Position numbers and translations under genes: made by a program | Source of the DNA: Glandiceps talaboti | Lineage: Eukaryota; Hemichordata; Enteropneusta; Spengelidae | Assembly (NCBI RefSeq): GCF_964340395.1 | Contig: NC_135559.1 | Span: 19,812,650-19,876,649 of the forward strand | DNA length: 64,000 nt | Reading direction: 5' to 3' | Notes under the pieces: generated by a model | Database searches by the model: none | What the model was told of the DNA's origin: nothing | Seen by the model: only the letters and a program-made list of their open reading frames with translations | Shown here: one piece after another, positions 1 through 12,249 of the stretch | Layout of the letters: every line of letters starts with the position of its first letter | How positions within the stretch are numbered: position 1 is the stretch's first letter

Positions 1-767
1 CATTAAACATTTGTCACATTAGGTGTTGGCCAAAAAGTGCTCCTATTGGCCTGAAATTGCATCCATCACAAAGTAAATCCTAATTTTGTGACAGCGACAT
101 TTATGCAATTGCAATAGTGCGAATACGTATTCGTTTACAGAGTCAAAGTAAAGATAAATCACATAAGCAGAACCATTGCACATTTTGCAGTTATTATTGT
201 ACGGTCTACAGTTTCCAGTAATCTGGATACGGTCACGTGATATCCATCATCATCAACAATAATAATTACGAGCTCGTCGACCATGTCGAGTTATAATAAT
301 AACGAAAATGTTCCAGGTGACACTTGAAATATCCATTGACCTGTACATGAGTCTAACAGTTAACCCCATAAAAAGTACCGCATATTATTTTTATCACCAA
401 ATACCAAACACGCATGAACTAAACCTAAGCCTCGCAAGTAGTAATTACTATAAATGTCGCCTTTCCTATCGACCAACATGGAAATGAGATTCGAAGTCTT
501 TTTCCTGGGCTTAACTTTCTTTCTGTGATGAGAATACATAAAGCAGGGTCGAACTAGACCTCCGTTCATAAAATACGAATGCGTTGTTGTCGTTAAGGTT
601 GGAGAATGACTGTGCCACCGTGAATATGAATGAACAAATCACGTACTTATCTAATTACTCAGCAAACAAACAAACAAACAAACAAACAAACAAATAAACA
701 CAAACACACAAACATACATACATACATACATACATACATACATACATACATACATACACAAACAAAC

Positions 768-830
<63 letters not shown>

Positions 831-2163
831 AACGCAAATATAGTCAACAACCTAGAATATAATTTATTAAAAATGATATGGTTGATGTCATTTTAGCTTA
901 ATTTAGAATATTCATGTTACTACTAACTATATAAATATGTTGTTATTAGAACTGCCATTTTACAACAGACTGAAAATTCTTGACAAAAAAGAAGCACTGG
1001 TTAAATACTTCTTGCGAGATATATTATTGACAATTGAAAATTCCTAGGTGATTGTCGTTTTAAAGAAGAGAAAGTATAGTTTCGTCACATACAGTTTCGA
1101 TAACATATTTTAACAATTCAAAATTAACATCTTTTAACAATTTAAAAATACACTGTGTAATCCTAAACAGTACAATATGTTACAGTTTATTTCAACGAAA
1201 TGTGTCACAAGTTACTAATGTATCTACTTTAAACCAATTTATTTCTTTGAGCAAAAAGATTACAGAAACATCTACTCTCGAACGAAATAAGTATGATGTA
1301 TACGTGGGTTTAATGTTGCTAAGTGTGTACCCTTTTATTTGGTTTGTGTACGGATTTTCAGGGAAGTATAATGTGCATGAAGTGCACTTATCAGTTAACC
1401 TTCATACGATCCCTTGTCTAAGAAAAAAGCAAATTGCTGTGTGTGTATAATCTCAGCTAGTGTACCTTAACACATATAGTCATACGGCATTTACACGTTT
1501 TTAGATAGCGAAAAATGACTTATAGCTCGGCAACTTAATCACAAGCGAAAATGGCGTGTTTTTCATATACTCTATTTCCTGTATTACATGTCCACTTAAC
1601 TTTCTCTGCGTGTTGTTTTTTCAGGTGTTATTCATCAGCCAATAGAATCGTCCTTCACGGCGTGATTATAATTAAAGACTATAAGCCTAGAATCAGCTTC
1701 ATTGGAAAAGCCCGGATAACAACAAGAAATATTCGCGGAAGGTTAGAATTAATTTTCACAGTACCGCCTTAACTTGATGTTGTAGTGATCGATGGGATGA
1801 ACTGACAGCTCGTCTGAGGAGTCTGACTTTCAAAAGCCGTGGCTCGTTTCCGTTCATTAATTCTGAATGACTGTTCGATCTTGGCCTTGATTTTCTTCAA
1901 GTGAAAAATAATAAACGGCATTGAAATTGTGACAAGACACGAGTTAGCCAGGACTAATTTCTACAAATTGAGCCCAATACTGTAAATTGCGCTGGATTCC
2001 ACGTGAAGATGACCATGACCTTAAACGCTCCACCTGGCGATGTGACTGTGTTGGTGATAGTGCTGTAGCCATTTCTGTCGTGAGTGATAATTACAATTCT
2101 GCCCGTTTTGGTCGCTCAAATCTCCGAAACACAGCTAAGCAAACGTCCATCGTGCCAAGCTGC
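1..2163. other. Gene-poor flank upstream of the GPCR
   Basis: No coding sequence is recognised here. It is AT-rich non-coding DNA with one compound microsatellite near 663-834. Short open frames (for example 360-569 on the minus strand, 1202-1450 and 1551-1772 on the plus strand) show no family signature, no repeated domain and no splice-linked continuation that I can see. They are treated as chance frames. Confidence 0.6.
663..834. repeat. Compound tetranucleotide microsatellite (CAAA)n-(ACAT)n-(ACAG)n
   Basis: Three adjacent tetranucleotide tracts follow each other: CAAA (about 663-692), ACAT (about 712-758) and ACAG (about 769-826). The three motifs differ by single substitutions, which suggests they arose by motif drift within one array. 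Several of the longest open frames in this area are only this repeat read as YVCM, IHTY or LSVC. Confidence 0.95.
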
Positions 2164-2325
2164 CTATATATAGAGATCTCAGCAGGCAATGGACGTTTAA
2201 CAAGTTGTATAATTTATTACCGTCACCTACGTGAATACTTTACAAGGGAAGCAAGAAATATTGCGACAGGAAATCTGATTTGTCACGGTTGTCCAGGCAA
2301 CGTCCACTCTTTGTTCTTAAAGCAG
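2164..2325 (+). promoter_or_regulatory. Possible TATA promoter and non-coding first exon of the GPCR
   Basis: A TATATATA core lies at about 2164-2171. About 150 bp downstream is a good splice donor, AGCAG|GTAAAT, at 2325/2326. A pyrimidine-rich tract ending in AAG at 2740 could be the matching acceptor, 28 bp before the receptor ATG. Amine-receptor genes often have an untranslated first exon. This is inference from signal sequences only; the TATA could be coincidental in AT-rich DNA. Confidence 0.25.
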
Positions 2326-2767
2326 GTAAATTGAAGTACATTTAATAGATTTACACCACGTGGCGCTGTATAATGGTGTGTACTGCGACGCTGTAATCCA
2401 AATACATAGCCATTAGGCGTTACAGTAGACTCCACTCCTTCATGATTTAAGCGTTCGGAACTCGAACAGTGACATTTGTTAGCATAGAAAAGATTGAACA
2501 GTGAAAGTAGCTGTAACCTCGAGTTTAAATGAAAAACGCCAAATGGAATTTTAATACCATATCTAGAATGTTAAAGGCCAAGTACGAATACAGTACTTTC
2601 TGGGATATTTATCGAGAAAGCTTTCGGGTTATCTATCCCAATGCTCGAATCGGACAAAACGGAATATAACATTTACCACCTATGTTTACTCTAATTTCTT
2701 CGTAATCGTCACCAGTTTTGTTTTTACTCTTCAATTTAAGGAACCTCGTTACTCCAGACAAACCTTG

Positions 2768-3994
2768 ATGATGGACTTTTTACAGGGTGAGGTGAATTAT
2801 CATTACCCGAAAAACGTGACTGAAGAATCGGCGTTCTCTGAACTTGTGCATAAAATGGAGGATTTTGTGATTTATTCCAAGTTGACAAGCAATTCCTCGT
2901 ATAACTATTCCAACGGAACGGACGATTTATTTCCAGACGAGGATAACAGACCAAAACCCGTTCTAGCACTGATTGGTACAACTTTGGGTCTCATCATATT
3001 CTTTACTGTGTTTGGAAATTCATTGGTTTGCATGGCGCCTGTAGTCAACCGAAGACTTCGGAATGTAACGAACTACTTCGTGGTGTCTTTAGCAGTGGCA
3101 GACATGCAACTCGGAATACTAGTTCTACCGTTCAGTGCAATTAACGAGATTCGAAGAGAGTGGAGTTTCGGCCCAATATTGTGTAACATTTATCAATCGT
3201 TCGACGTTTTGTTCTCCACTGCTTCAATTTTAAACCTATTTGTAATAAGTGTTGACCGGTACTTTGCTATTACGAATCCGATGGAGTATCCTCTGAAGAT
3301 GTCTCGTCGGCGGGCAGGACTAGCCATCGCTGCCGTCTGGTGTATTTCCACCCTCGTGTCTTTTCTACCTATTCACATGGGCTGGAATGCTCCTGATTTT
3401 AAAGTCCAGAACTACAAAGATCCACAACATTGTGAACTTACAGTTAATCCTATTTACAGTTTTTTGGATGGAATACTACTGTTTTATTTACCCCTTACAG
3501 TGATGACTTGTGTATACATAAGGATACTAATAATTGCGAAAAAACAAGCCAGGAAAATCAACCTCCATTGTGGGAATAAACCCTTTGTGGACGAACACAA
3601 AGCAACTAAAGTGCTAGCCTTGGTCATAGGGGCATTTATTATTTGCTGGGTGCCATATTTCACACTGTTCACCTTTGAACCAGTCTGTAATTGCACAATA
3701 CCAGTGACGATGTACCAGGTGGTGTTGTGGATGGGATACATCAACAGTACTGTTAATCCCATACTTTATGGCGTCTTCAATCGGGAATTCAGGAAAGCAT
3801 TTGGGATTTTATTGTTCTGCAAACGTTGCCGCAACCAGAAGAGAAGTCCTAAGTACCTAGAAACATCTGCTGTTCAGCTTCGGTCGCTGAGTACAGAGAG
3901 TGTGGTGGAATTTCGAATTATACGTCAGAATAACACCAGACACAAATCCAGCAACACCGATAGGTCGACGAACGGATTGATAACACATATGTGA
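2768..3994 (+). CDS. Class A aminergic GPCR, histamine H2 receptor-like
   Basis: A 408-residue rhodopsin-class receptor encoded in one exon. I chose the ATG at 2768; the in-frame codon before it is TTG. The extracellular N-terminus has sequons at N16, N42, N46 and N49. Seven helices lie at about 65-90, 101-126, 136-165, 183-205, 229-254, 283-305 and 316-338. Landmarks are N84 (1.50), D112 (2.50), C139 with C222 (disulfide), D146 (3.32, the amine counter-ion), D163-R164-Y165, W191 (4.50), D234 (5.42), W294 in CWVP, W321, Y324 and N330-P-I-L-Y. C351 and C354 are candidate palmitoylation sites. The short third intracellular loop, GAFIICW in helix 6, an ASILNLF stretch in helix 3 and IHMGWN at the end of helix 4 most resemble vertebrate H2 receptors. 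5-HT4/5-HT6-type receptors are the next alternative. One H2 contact differs: 5.46 is L238, where H2 has Thr. Expected role: plasma-membrane amine sensor, probably Gs-coupled (inferred). Confidence 0.96.
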   Translation: MMDFLQGEVNYHYPKNVTEESAFSELVHKMEDFVIYSKLTSNSSYNYSNGTDDLFPDEDNRPKPVLALIGTTLGLIIFFTVFGNSLVCMAPVVNRRLRNVTNYFVVSLAVADMQLGILVLPFSAINEIRREWSFGPILCNIYQSFDVLFSTASILNLFVISVDRYFAITNPMEYPLKMSRRRAGLAIAAVWCISTLVSFLPIHMGWNAPDFKVQNYKDPQHCELTVNPIYSFLDGILLFYLPLTVMTCVYIRILIIAKKQARKINLHCGNKPFVDEHKATKVLALVIGAFIICWVPYFTLFTFEPVCNCTIPVTMYQVVLWMGYINSTVNPILYGVFNREFRKAFGILLFCKRCRNQKRSPKYLETSAVQLRSLSTESVVEFRIIRQNNTRHKSSNTDRSTNGLITHM

Positions 3995-4204
3995 TAAATT
4001 GCCCGATTAGTAATTTTCCATTTTACGGGATAAACGTTCAAATTGAGAACGAGGTTCCGCCCTTGTCGTCTGCTGTGTATTGCTTATTTGTTCGTACGTT
4101 GCTTGCGCAGGTAGATGTCACCAGCCTCATTTCCAAACTATGATGTGGATGCCTTTTTAGATGTACCCAGTGATATCATACGGTTTTTTCAGCTGTAATC
4201 TTGG

Positions 4205-4210
4205 AATAAA
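4205..4210 (+). terminator. Polyadenylation signal AATAAA of the GPCR
   Basis: This is the first canonical AATAAA after the receptor stop codon, 211 bp downstream, implying a short 3'UTR that ends at about 4220-4235. No competing signal lies between the stop and this site. Confidence 0.6.
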
Positions 4211-5918
4211 TACACAAATGCTCCAATTTTACACTAATATTGCAGTATTTACTGATTTTACATATCAATAGAAAGCTATAAAGATATCTTGACGTGTCTG
4301 TCACTTTATAACCTAACCCTAAAATCCGGACGAAAAAGAAAACAGAAAGACAGACTAGAATAATACCTCAAATTCTTTGCACTGCCAAATCTAATGTTAT
4401 TTGTTCTTTGGAAGCAGCAATATAATATATGAAAATGCATTTAATGATTTATTTTTTGTCGACACCAGGGGTTATTCCTGAAGGGCAATTCTACGATATA
4501 GAATTCTTCTTGTGTAATATACATCAATATCTTAATTAAGTTGCTTGGTAGTATTTCTGTCATGTGATATTGTAAGTAGTCGTTGATTTTTGTCTTCTTA
4601 ATACTGGTGTTACAATGAACGTGAGGTAGCATATATATATGAAGATTTTGCTCTTTTGATGTCTCGTACTGTGAAATATAATACCTCAAGTTTTATGAGT
4701 ATTTTAATTCTGAGATTGCAATACTTTATTTACATTATGATGATATTGTTAAAGTGTAACAATGAGTGGTTTCTTATAAGTAAATTGGAAACGAAAATAT
4801 TCTAAGGCTATCTACGCAATCAGGAATCTTGAGACCAATTATGCTATCCTGCAATATTGATGTTGTACTTGCATGATATTACAGTGCTTTTGAAAAAATA
4901 ATTCTGCATTCTTTTTACTTGTAAGAAACAAATCTAAATCCATGTTGTTGTTTTTTCTTGATTTCTAGCTTGTTGATGTTCAGAGTATTAGTATGACGGT
5001 AAAAATAAGTCGATGTAGTTATGGAGATGAGATGAAACCAGTGTGTAGTTGTTAAGTTCAAAAAAATATCCAAGGAATATCATGTTGTTGATTAGGCTAT
5101 TCGTTTTATTACAAAATGAACGGGTAATGTCTTTGTTTTCTAGTCATGTTTCTGTAGGGAAAAACATAAGTTAAACGAAATTGTGTAGCCCATTTCAACC
5201 CAAGGGAATTCCAAAGCTCAACTATAATAACACTAACTTATTGTGAAATCTTATCGAAACTAGACACATGTATACGAAGATGTATATCTTTCTCTTGATG
5301 TCTTTCGCCAAGTATCAGTTTCAGAGAGATTACATCAAGTATAAACCAAGTACCTCTTTTTTTAACTGATGAACAGGTGATACGCTTTCAATGCTATATT
5401 GTCTGTAGCTTGTCTTATTTTTGCTCAGATGTATTGATATCAGACGTTTGGGTTATAATTGATGATAGTCAGAATATTCAAAAAGCAGGTCACAATATAT
5501 CAGCTGGTTATAAATAAGCATTCGGTTCGAACACTAACCGAGCAACCTTGACCCTCCAGCTATGTTGTATTGAGTGATAGAATCTCATACAACACACTAT
5601 ATTTCCTAACCAGTAGACATGGTAAGGTGTCACAGCCAGACACAATATAATAAATAGTATCCTTGTATAAATAATATTGCAGATAGCTATATTGTATATT
5701 TTAGAGGGCTGAATGAACGGCGTGTCACCACGCTCGAATTATCTTTTAACAATATTTCGAAAAGACTGGAAGCTGGAATTTTAGCTTTATCGCCCTTTCT
5801 GTAGTACTAACACATCAATTTTGATAGCGAATTATCAGGTAAACACACTGTATGTACATATATCTTGATGTTGAATTATCATCTGTCAGATTTGTGACGC
5901 TTGTGGTTTCATTTCTGT

Positions 5919-5932
5919 GGGGGGGGGGGGGG
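5919..5932. repeat. Homopolymer G14 run
   Basis: Fourteen consecutive G on the plus strand in AT-rich DNA. It is a likely length-polymorphic or sequencing-error-prone site. A C14 run of the same size lies at 47389-47402 in intron 13 of the peptidase gene. Confidence 0.9.
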
Positions 5933-6256
5933 TTCTATCATCATACCAGTTAGCTACTTTCTCTTGCAAATGTTATCCATTATTTCAGACGTAATACTGC
6001 CAAAAGAAGAGTAAAGATGTTTTCCATTGTTACGTAATTATGTTAATGTACAGTCAGACTAATTTTGGGTCTTTGTTAGTTTCTTTAAATACTATGTATA
6101 TGTATAATTCATTATATTTGATATCATCTCAAAATAATGCTTGAAATATCAGATAATGGACGTGTGTGACAAGACTGATAATACTATAGTTTTGTATGAA
6201 TATGAAGAGACTGGATCTTTGAAAATGTCAAGAAACTTTAGAAATAAAACAATTGT

Positions 6257-6410
6257 ACAATTCATTTGTAATCACTTCTCTCTCTGGGATGAGGCCGTTT
6301 ATAATCACTTCTCTTTTCATTTAGTCAGTCGGGAACGAAGTTACTTGCAACTCATTTATAATTACTTCCTTCTCTTTTCAGTCTGGAACGAGGTTAGTTA
6401 TGCCAAGTTT
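6257..6410. repeat. Degenerate tandem repeat, about three units
   Basis: A phrase of the form 'TTTATAATCACTTCTCTTT' followed by 'GGAACGAGGTTA' recurs with substitutions and length changes (near 6262, 6299 and 6356). The copies are too diverged for an exact period. A short open frame across it (6141-6422) has no recognisable product. Confidence 0.45.
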
Positions 6411-6747
6411 ATTTCTATATGAAAAAATAAAAGTAAATATTTCTATGGGCATCTTTAGTGAGTAAGTAATACAATGATAATGCAGAATCAATGATAACAC
6501 TATAGCTGTTCAACCTCTCATATAAAACTTACTGATACATAAACTCTTGACTCATTTATTATGGTCAACTAACTACATGACGTCACACGTGGGAAGACTT
6601 CAAACACAAAAGCGTATTGAATATGTTGTGACTAGAATTAATAACAACAGAGATGTAATAAGGAAATGTCGTCTTTTATAAAATACCGGATATTTTCAAA
6701 CGTTTCCTTCTAGCGAGAAAGCAGTCGAAGCTGGATGTTCGCTACGC

Positions 6748-6991
6748 ATGTCTGTATGTATGTATGTATGTATGTATGTATGTATGTATGTATGTATGTA
6801 GGTAGGTAGGTAGGTAGGTAGGTAGGTATGTCTGTCTGTCTGTCTGTATGTATGTATGTGTGTGTGTGTATGTATGTGTGTATGTATGTATGTATGTATG
6901 TATGTATGTATGTATGTATGTATGTATGTCTGTATGTGTGTGTATGTATGTCTGGGTGGGTGGATGGGTATGTATGTATGTATGTATGTAT
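6748..6991. repeat. (TATG)n / (GTAG)n / (GTCT)n microsatellite
   Basis: Long perfect TATG tracts are interrupted by GTAG and GTCT blocks and TGTG interruptions. All long frames reading YVCM across it are artefacts of the repeat. Confidence 0.95.
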
Positions 6992-9517
6992 GGGATGGAT
7001 ACTTCTGTGGACGTATGTTTCTGTGGACGTATCGATATTTGTATGTTAAATGATCGAAATCGATTGCTTTATGTCAGAAAGAGGCGAGGGAACTGTATGA
7101 ACCAAACGGTTCCCCAATACCCTGAACAGTTTATGCGTACTGATTGCAGCATTACCAGGCCAACATTATAAACATATAGATAACACTGTATAATGTACAG
7201 GATAGATGAGGTGTTGAGTACTCAACACTAATGAGACGTGTGAAAGCAGGTGCAACTGGACGTGTATGAACGTATCGGGGCTAGTGATAAACTCTAAAGG
7301 TGTCTCATAGTTCAGTCTGTCGTAGTCCACTCTCTTAATCCCAAAAAGCAATTATCCGCATTTACATTAAATACTCTGACCGAAAACTAATCAATCCTTC
7401 ACTTTATATAATATTAATGTTCAGTTTTGTTGAAATGTCTAATACATTCTTCATGTTTAGCTGTGAACTGATGAAATGTCTATTTCACTATATTGATTTT
7501 TATTAGGCTAATTTGTGCTGAGATGGTCAATGTCAATTCCTCCTTACACCCAAGTGACATTCCTTTGAACATCTTGATTAATATTATATACAGAACAGGG
7601 AAAATTGTTGGTCACAAATTTTATTTGTCAAGTCAAACCCTGCAGCTATGACATTTTGAAAGCTATTACGCTCATTCAAAACCAATTTCCTGTCCCCTGT
7701 TCCATTAGTCGGCTTACAACTGTCCTGCCCAGCCCTCAAGAAGCTGTTCCATCTCACGTACGTGTCACATTAACTAAAAGAACGTGCTTTTGTTCAGCGA
7801 AAACAAATTGCATAAAATTTGACGAATCAAAAAGCTCTCTAGATCCAGGTTTCCATTTGAATGTCACACCTCAGTATTCATTAAATGCACGAGACGAATT
7901 ACCTTTTTTTTTCATTTCGTAAAACACGAATACATACTAGAGTAGTTTTTGGCACAGATGTTCATAACACTTGGTAAATTGAATTCGCATATAGCTCATC
8001 TAAACCATCTAGGATGATCATTAATCATAAACCCTGCCATTTGCCACGTCGTTTCGTTTTATGCTATCTCTTAAGATGTCTCGGTCACAGCGAAGTCAAC
8101 GATGTAGATTAGTTTTGATGTATACAGTATTAAAGTCTATAGAGTCAATTATTTAGGTACTTTGTGGGTTTCTAGCAATAACTGCACGACGTAAGACCGT
8201 CATGCCGCCACTCTTATTTAGATTATCAGAAGCTTTAAAAGTCACAACGGGGCAAACATGTCTTAAACCAGTTTGATTGTTCTTTGAAATCCCTCTCTTT
8301 CTGCTGAAGGTGACTAATTAATTCTGCCTAATTCTAATTCTCGCTGCAGTGGATATTGGATGCAATCTAAACTCACTGAGACGCGGTCGTTTACGGTCTG
8401 GTCACCACCTTGAATAATTCAGAGGCTGTGATTTATCGAATTAACGAAAAAATAGTCTTAATTTTGTAACAAATCTTTTAACGATTCCTATGTTTTCTTT
8501 GACTTGACCTCCGATCTCTCTCTTAAAAATATTAAACCCTAAAAAGCACTCTCCATTTCAAACCTAATACCTTCTAAATACAAAATGAAAAGGTCAGGTG
8601 ATGCCATTGAATGAAATCAATCATTCTATCGCAACGCTCTAGTTCTTCTTGCTTCAAGCAAATACGTGGACTTGATTTATATGCTGTAGAGTGTGAGAAA
8701 GATACAATAAACATGTGTCAATAAAGATTCGTCAAGATGGTGTCTATGCATGACTTCCTCAGATTACGTGAAGACAAATTTTATTAATGTGGGTATGAAA
8801 CAAAATCAGATGGTATATATTCTCACAGTTTCGATGATAGTAAAACTCATGTCTTATATAATGTAACATCTTCTGCACAACTATTATAGATGCTGTGATT
8901 CAACAACTTGGTTCTCATCTCCACATTTTGCGCGTAAGTACTCTACCCTTTTCAGAAGAGATAACGTTTTGTGTAAGATTATGCTAATTGTCTGTGTAAC
9001 ATTTAAAAGTGCATGCTGATTTTGCCCAGGTTTAACGAAAGGTGTTTTATTAATGAAAATTTTAATGATATACATTATATCATAGCAATTATTTATTGCC
9101 ATGATTGGGAAATATCCATTTAAGTCAAAAAATAATGGTAAAATATGTTCCTTCTGTAATAATGTAAAAGAATATCATCTGTTGGTATTTTTTTGCAGAC
9201 ATGTCATCTAGACTAGCAGAATGAGAAATATTAATCATCAAAAACCTCATATATAAGTATTAGTTGAAAATATTTGAAGAAACAAATCAGCTAAAACTAA
9301 TTATCACCATAGCAACTATAATATGGGCGTCGATAACATTCGGTGTTTAACAGATTAAGATTACATTGGTTTTATATATGATCATTTTTCAATGTCATTC
9401 TAGTAGCAATATTTAACTTTGTTAACTTTGCTCAGGGTGAGAAATATCAGGACATTTTGAGAAAATTCATAATGTATAGATTATTTGTTATCTTTGCTAG
9501 TTCATATAATGCCCATT

Positions 9518-9712
9518 TCATGTTACTGGTCACCGTCACTGTTCAATACAATGCGAATCTCGCTGAAAATAATGAGAAACTGCACATTCTACACTAAGAT
9601 AACAAGATTACAAATTCTTGCTACATTTTGTCTATTAAGAAATAACCCACTTAAGCATACTACAATGAGACGCAGACACATAGTCAGGTGCCAGTGTTGT
9701 GAAGTCTGCATT
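9518..9712 (+). mobile_element. Foldback MITE family A, solitary arm (copy A1)
   Basis: From 'GAAACTGCACATTCTACACT' (about 9575) through a 'CTACATTTTGTCTA' block to 'GTGAAGTCTGCAT', this stretch is collinear with the left arm of the copy at 26672-26996 and with arms of the copies at 42711 and 55996. The second arm is missing. It is non-coding. Identity is obvious by eye but not measured. Confidence 0.7.
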
Positions 9713-9797
9713 GATGTCTTTATGGTGCCCTGTTCATTTCTGTATTCATTCGATCTTGCTAACTTAAAGTGCACCATGTACTCTAGGAGATGAACAG

Positions 9798-10013
9798 TAG
9801 GTAGGTGGATGGGTTGATGTATGTATGGCTCGATGGATGGATAGATGGATGGCTGGATGGCCATGGATGGATGATGGAGGGATAGATGGATAGATGGATG
9901 GATTGATGACCATGGATGGATGGATAGATGGATGGATGGATTGATGGATGGATGGATAATGGGGGAAGGGAAGGAGGTAGGGGTGGGTGGGTGGATGGAT
10001 GGATGGATGGATA
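9798..10013. repeat. (GGAT)n microsatellite
   Basis: An irregular GGAT/GGTAGG array with GATT and CCAT interruptions, ending in a G-rich variant at about 9960-9990. It generates minus-strand IHPS-type spurious frames. Confidence 0.95.
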
Positions 10014-11484
10014 TGTGGCAAGACACGAGCTAATTTCAGACATATTATACAAACCATTAACATTATTATATTATAGTTGTATTATATTTGAGATGTACCC
10101 CACTCATTACAATTACTAAAATATTCAAACAACAACACGCACAATACATCATCAAATACGCAAGACATCAACCCCTGGGGCATTAACTTTCGAAAGTAAA
10201 ACTTAACATGCCAGGATGTAGAGAGTGAGCATATTAAGGAACATAGCAATGATCGACAGTAGTTCTTTGCTGTGGGCAGGACAGTGGTACGTGACATGTC
10301 AGTCCATGCTTTGACTCCCAAATGTTGACCACGCAAGCGAGACTGTGGTTAATGTGACTCGAAAGGCAAGCCATTCGTAGGATTCAGCATAACGTACAAG
10401 GAAAAATCACAAAGCCTGAAACAAAACGTCGTCTGACTCGCCAATATTACTTCATTTTATCGTCTGGCCAGACAACTGTCTCAAGGACGTTGCTAAATCT
10501 TATTGTCGGGCTCGACAGCAATTCTAACTAACATTTGCAGGTTTTATCGTCTGGTATGATACGAAGGGAAGTACAAATTGTTATTTTAGTCAATTGTCTC
10601 AAACATTTCAGAATGAACGGGTCAACATTAGGTTTCCGTTCAGGTGTAGTAGCAATGTTGTTTTAAGATGTATGTTGCGCCAGCGTTTATAGACGCAAGA
10701 TTTTCGTCGCGCCAGACGATAACATGCAGCAATGTTAGTCAAAATTGTGTCAAGCCTGGCAACCTTTTCTTTCAGGTTTCAGTATTTCCGTTGTATGTGT
10801 GGTTGTTGTAAAGTAGGTGATTTATCATCGCATCAAAATATTAAGTTGTTCAAAACATTTCGGTCGATATCAACATCAGATTATTTCTAAATTATCTCAA
10901 TAATTCATATCTCCGGTGAGAGGTATGAATCATAACATTGTTGCTATAAATAGGTGGATGATATATGATATCATTCATATGACTACTGGCTTTAAATCAG
11001 TAGGCATATGAAATAAGACTATGTATGGTCTTTTGAGAAATTACGATATTATATTAATTACATTTTCCCAGACGAAATTACATGAGATGTATTTTTCAGA
11101 CACCCAAGCAGTTTCTAGTGGAATTTAATTAAGCCATTTGAGCTTCAAGAATGCTATAAAGTTAACATTTACACCCTGAGTAAAGTAAGCCATGGGTCTA
11201 TCTGCTGTACGCACTTTATTCTAATTAAAAAGCAATTATCAAGTACATTGTCTGAAAGTGCAGGATAACCAAATTAAGACTATTATACAAACGGCTTAAT
11301 AAACTTGGCATTGGTAAATATTGAGTATTAAGCTTGACGTACAAAGTGACATACATAATTGATCAACGGATCAACATGTCATTGGAAAACTTGATTTGTG
11401 TACCCGGTGAGAAGTTTGTATGTGAACATATCATTTGATCAGCTTTCATGTCAGTGTTTAGTTCTAAAGGTTATTGTACATTTG

Positions 11485-11677
11485 CATGTATGTATGTATG
11501 TATGTATGTATGTATGTATGTATGTATGTATGTATGGATGGATGGATGGATGGATGGATGGATGGATGGATGTGTGTGTGTGCATGTATGGATGGATGGA
11601 TGGATGTATGTATGTACGGATGTATGTATGTATGTATGTATGTATGTATGGATGGATGGATGGATGGATGGATGGAC

Positions 11678-11713
<36 letters not shown>

Positions 11714-11850
11714 ATGTATGTATGTATGGATGGATGGATGGATGGATGGATGGACGGATGTGTGTGTGTGTGCGTGTGCCTTTCTACTTGTCTGTCTGTC
11801 TATCTGTCTGTCTTTCGTTGCTTGTTTGACTGTCTGTCTGTCTGTCTGTT
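11485..11850. repeat. Composite (TATG)n-(GGAT)n-(GT)n-(GTCT)n array
   Basis: The block order TATG, GGAT, GTGT is repeated three times (about 11485-11585, 11586-11690 and 11691-11775), followed by GTCT. The repetition of the whole block order indicates a higher-order duplication of about 100 bp on top of the tetranucleotide repeats. Confidence 0.85.
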
Positions 11851-12249
11851 TTTTGTTTGTCTGTTTACTATTTCGCCCACTCGTACTTTCTTTCCGTCAA
11901 GTGTTTTATTAAATTCTAAACAGGCTGCATACATCTACAACCATGTTTGTACTCATAAGTGCATGTTGATGGAGTGTTCAAATCGTTTACATTCACATGT
12001 TAACCTATAATTATACAATTCTATTCAACGGATTTCCCAAAAAATGCCTATAGGCGTTTCATTATTTTGTAAACATGTGGGTATATCAGCGTTATGCGCG
12101 ACTACAAATGTTTTAATAATCTACCTAGGCTGGAGGAATAATTGAATTACTTTCAGATGCTAGATTTTCAGCTTCATCGTATCGAGTATAAGATTTATTA
12201 AAGGTTTTAGATTTTTGAAAGCCGACAATTGTTCCACAGCTGTTACATG

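Noticed and set aside
1987-2334. 115-codon frame upstream of the GPCR
   Set aside because: It opens with TTG and no motif is recognised; its end overlaps the possible 5'UTR donor. It is more likely leader or promoter DNA than a gene.
2736-2981. Minus-strand frames across the GPCR (2736-2981, 3484-3762)
   Set aside because: They are antisense shadows of the receptor coding sequence.
5515-5550. Possible tRNA-type B box (GGTTCGAAC) suggesting a tRNA or SINE
   Set aside because: There is no A box at suitable distance and no cloverleaf; the sequence is explained by a small local palindrome.
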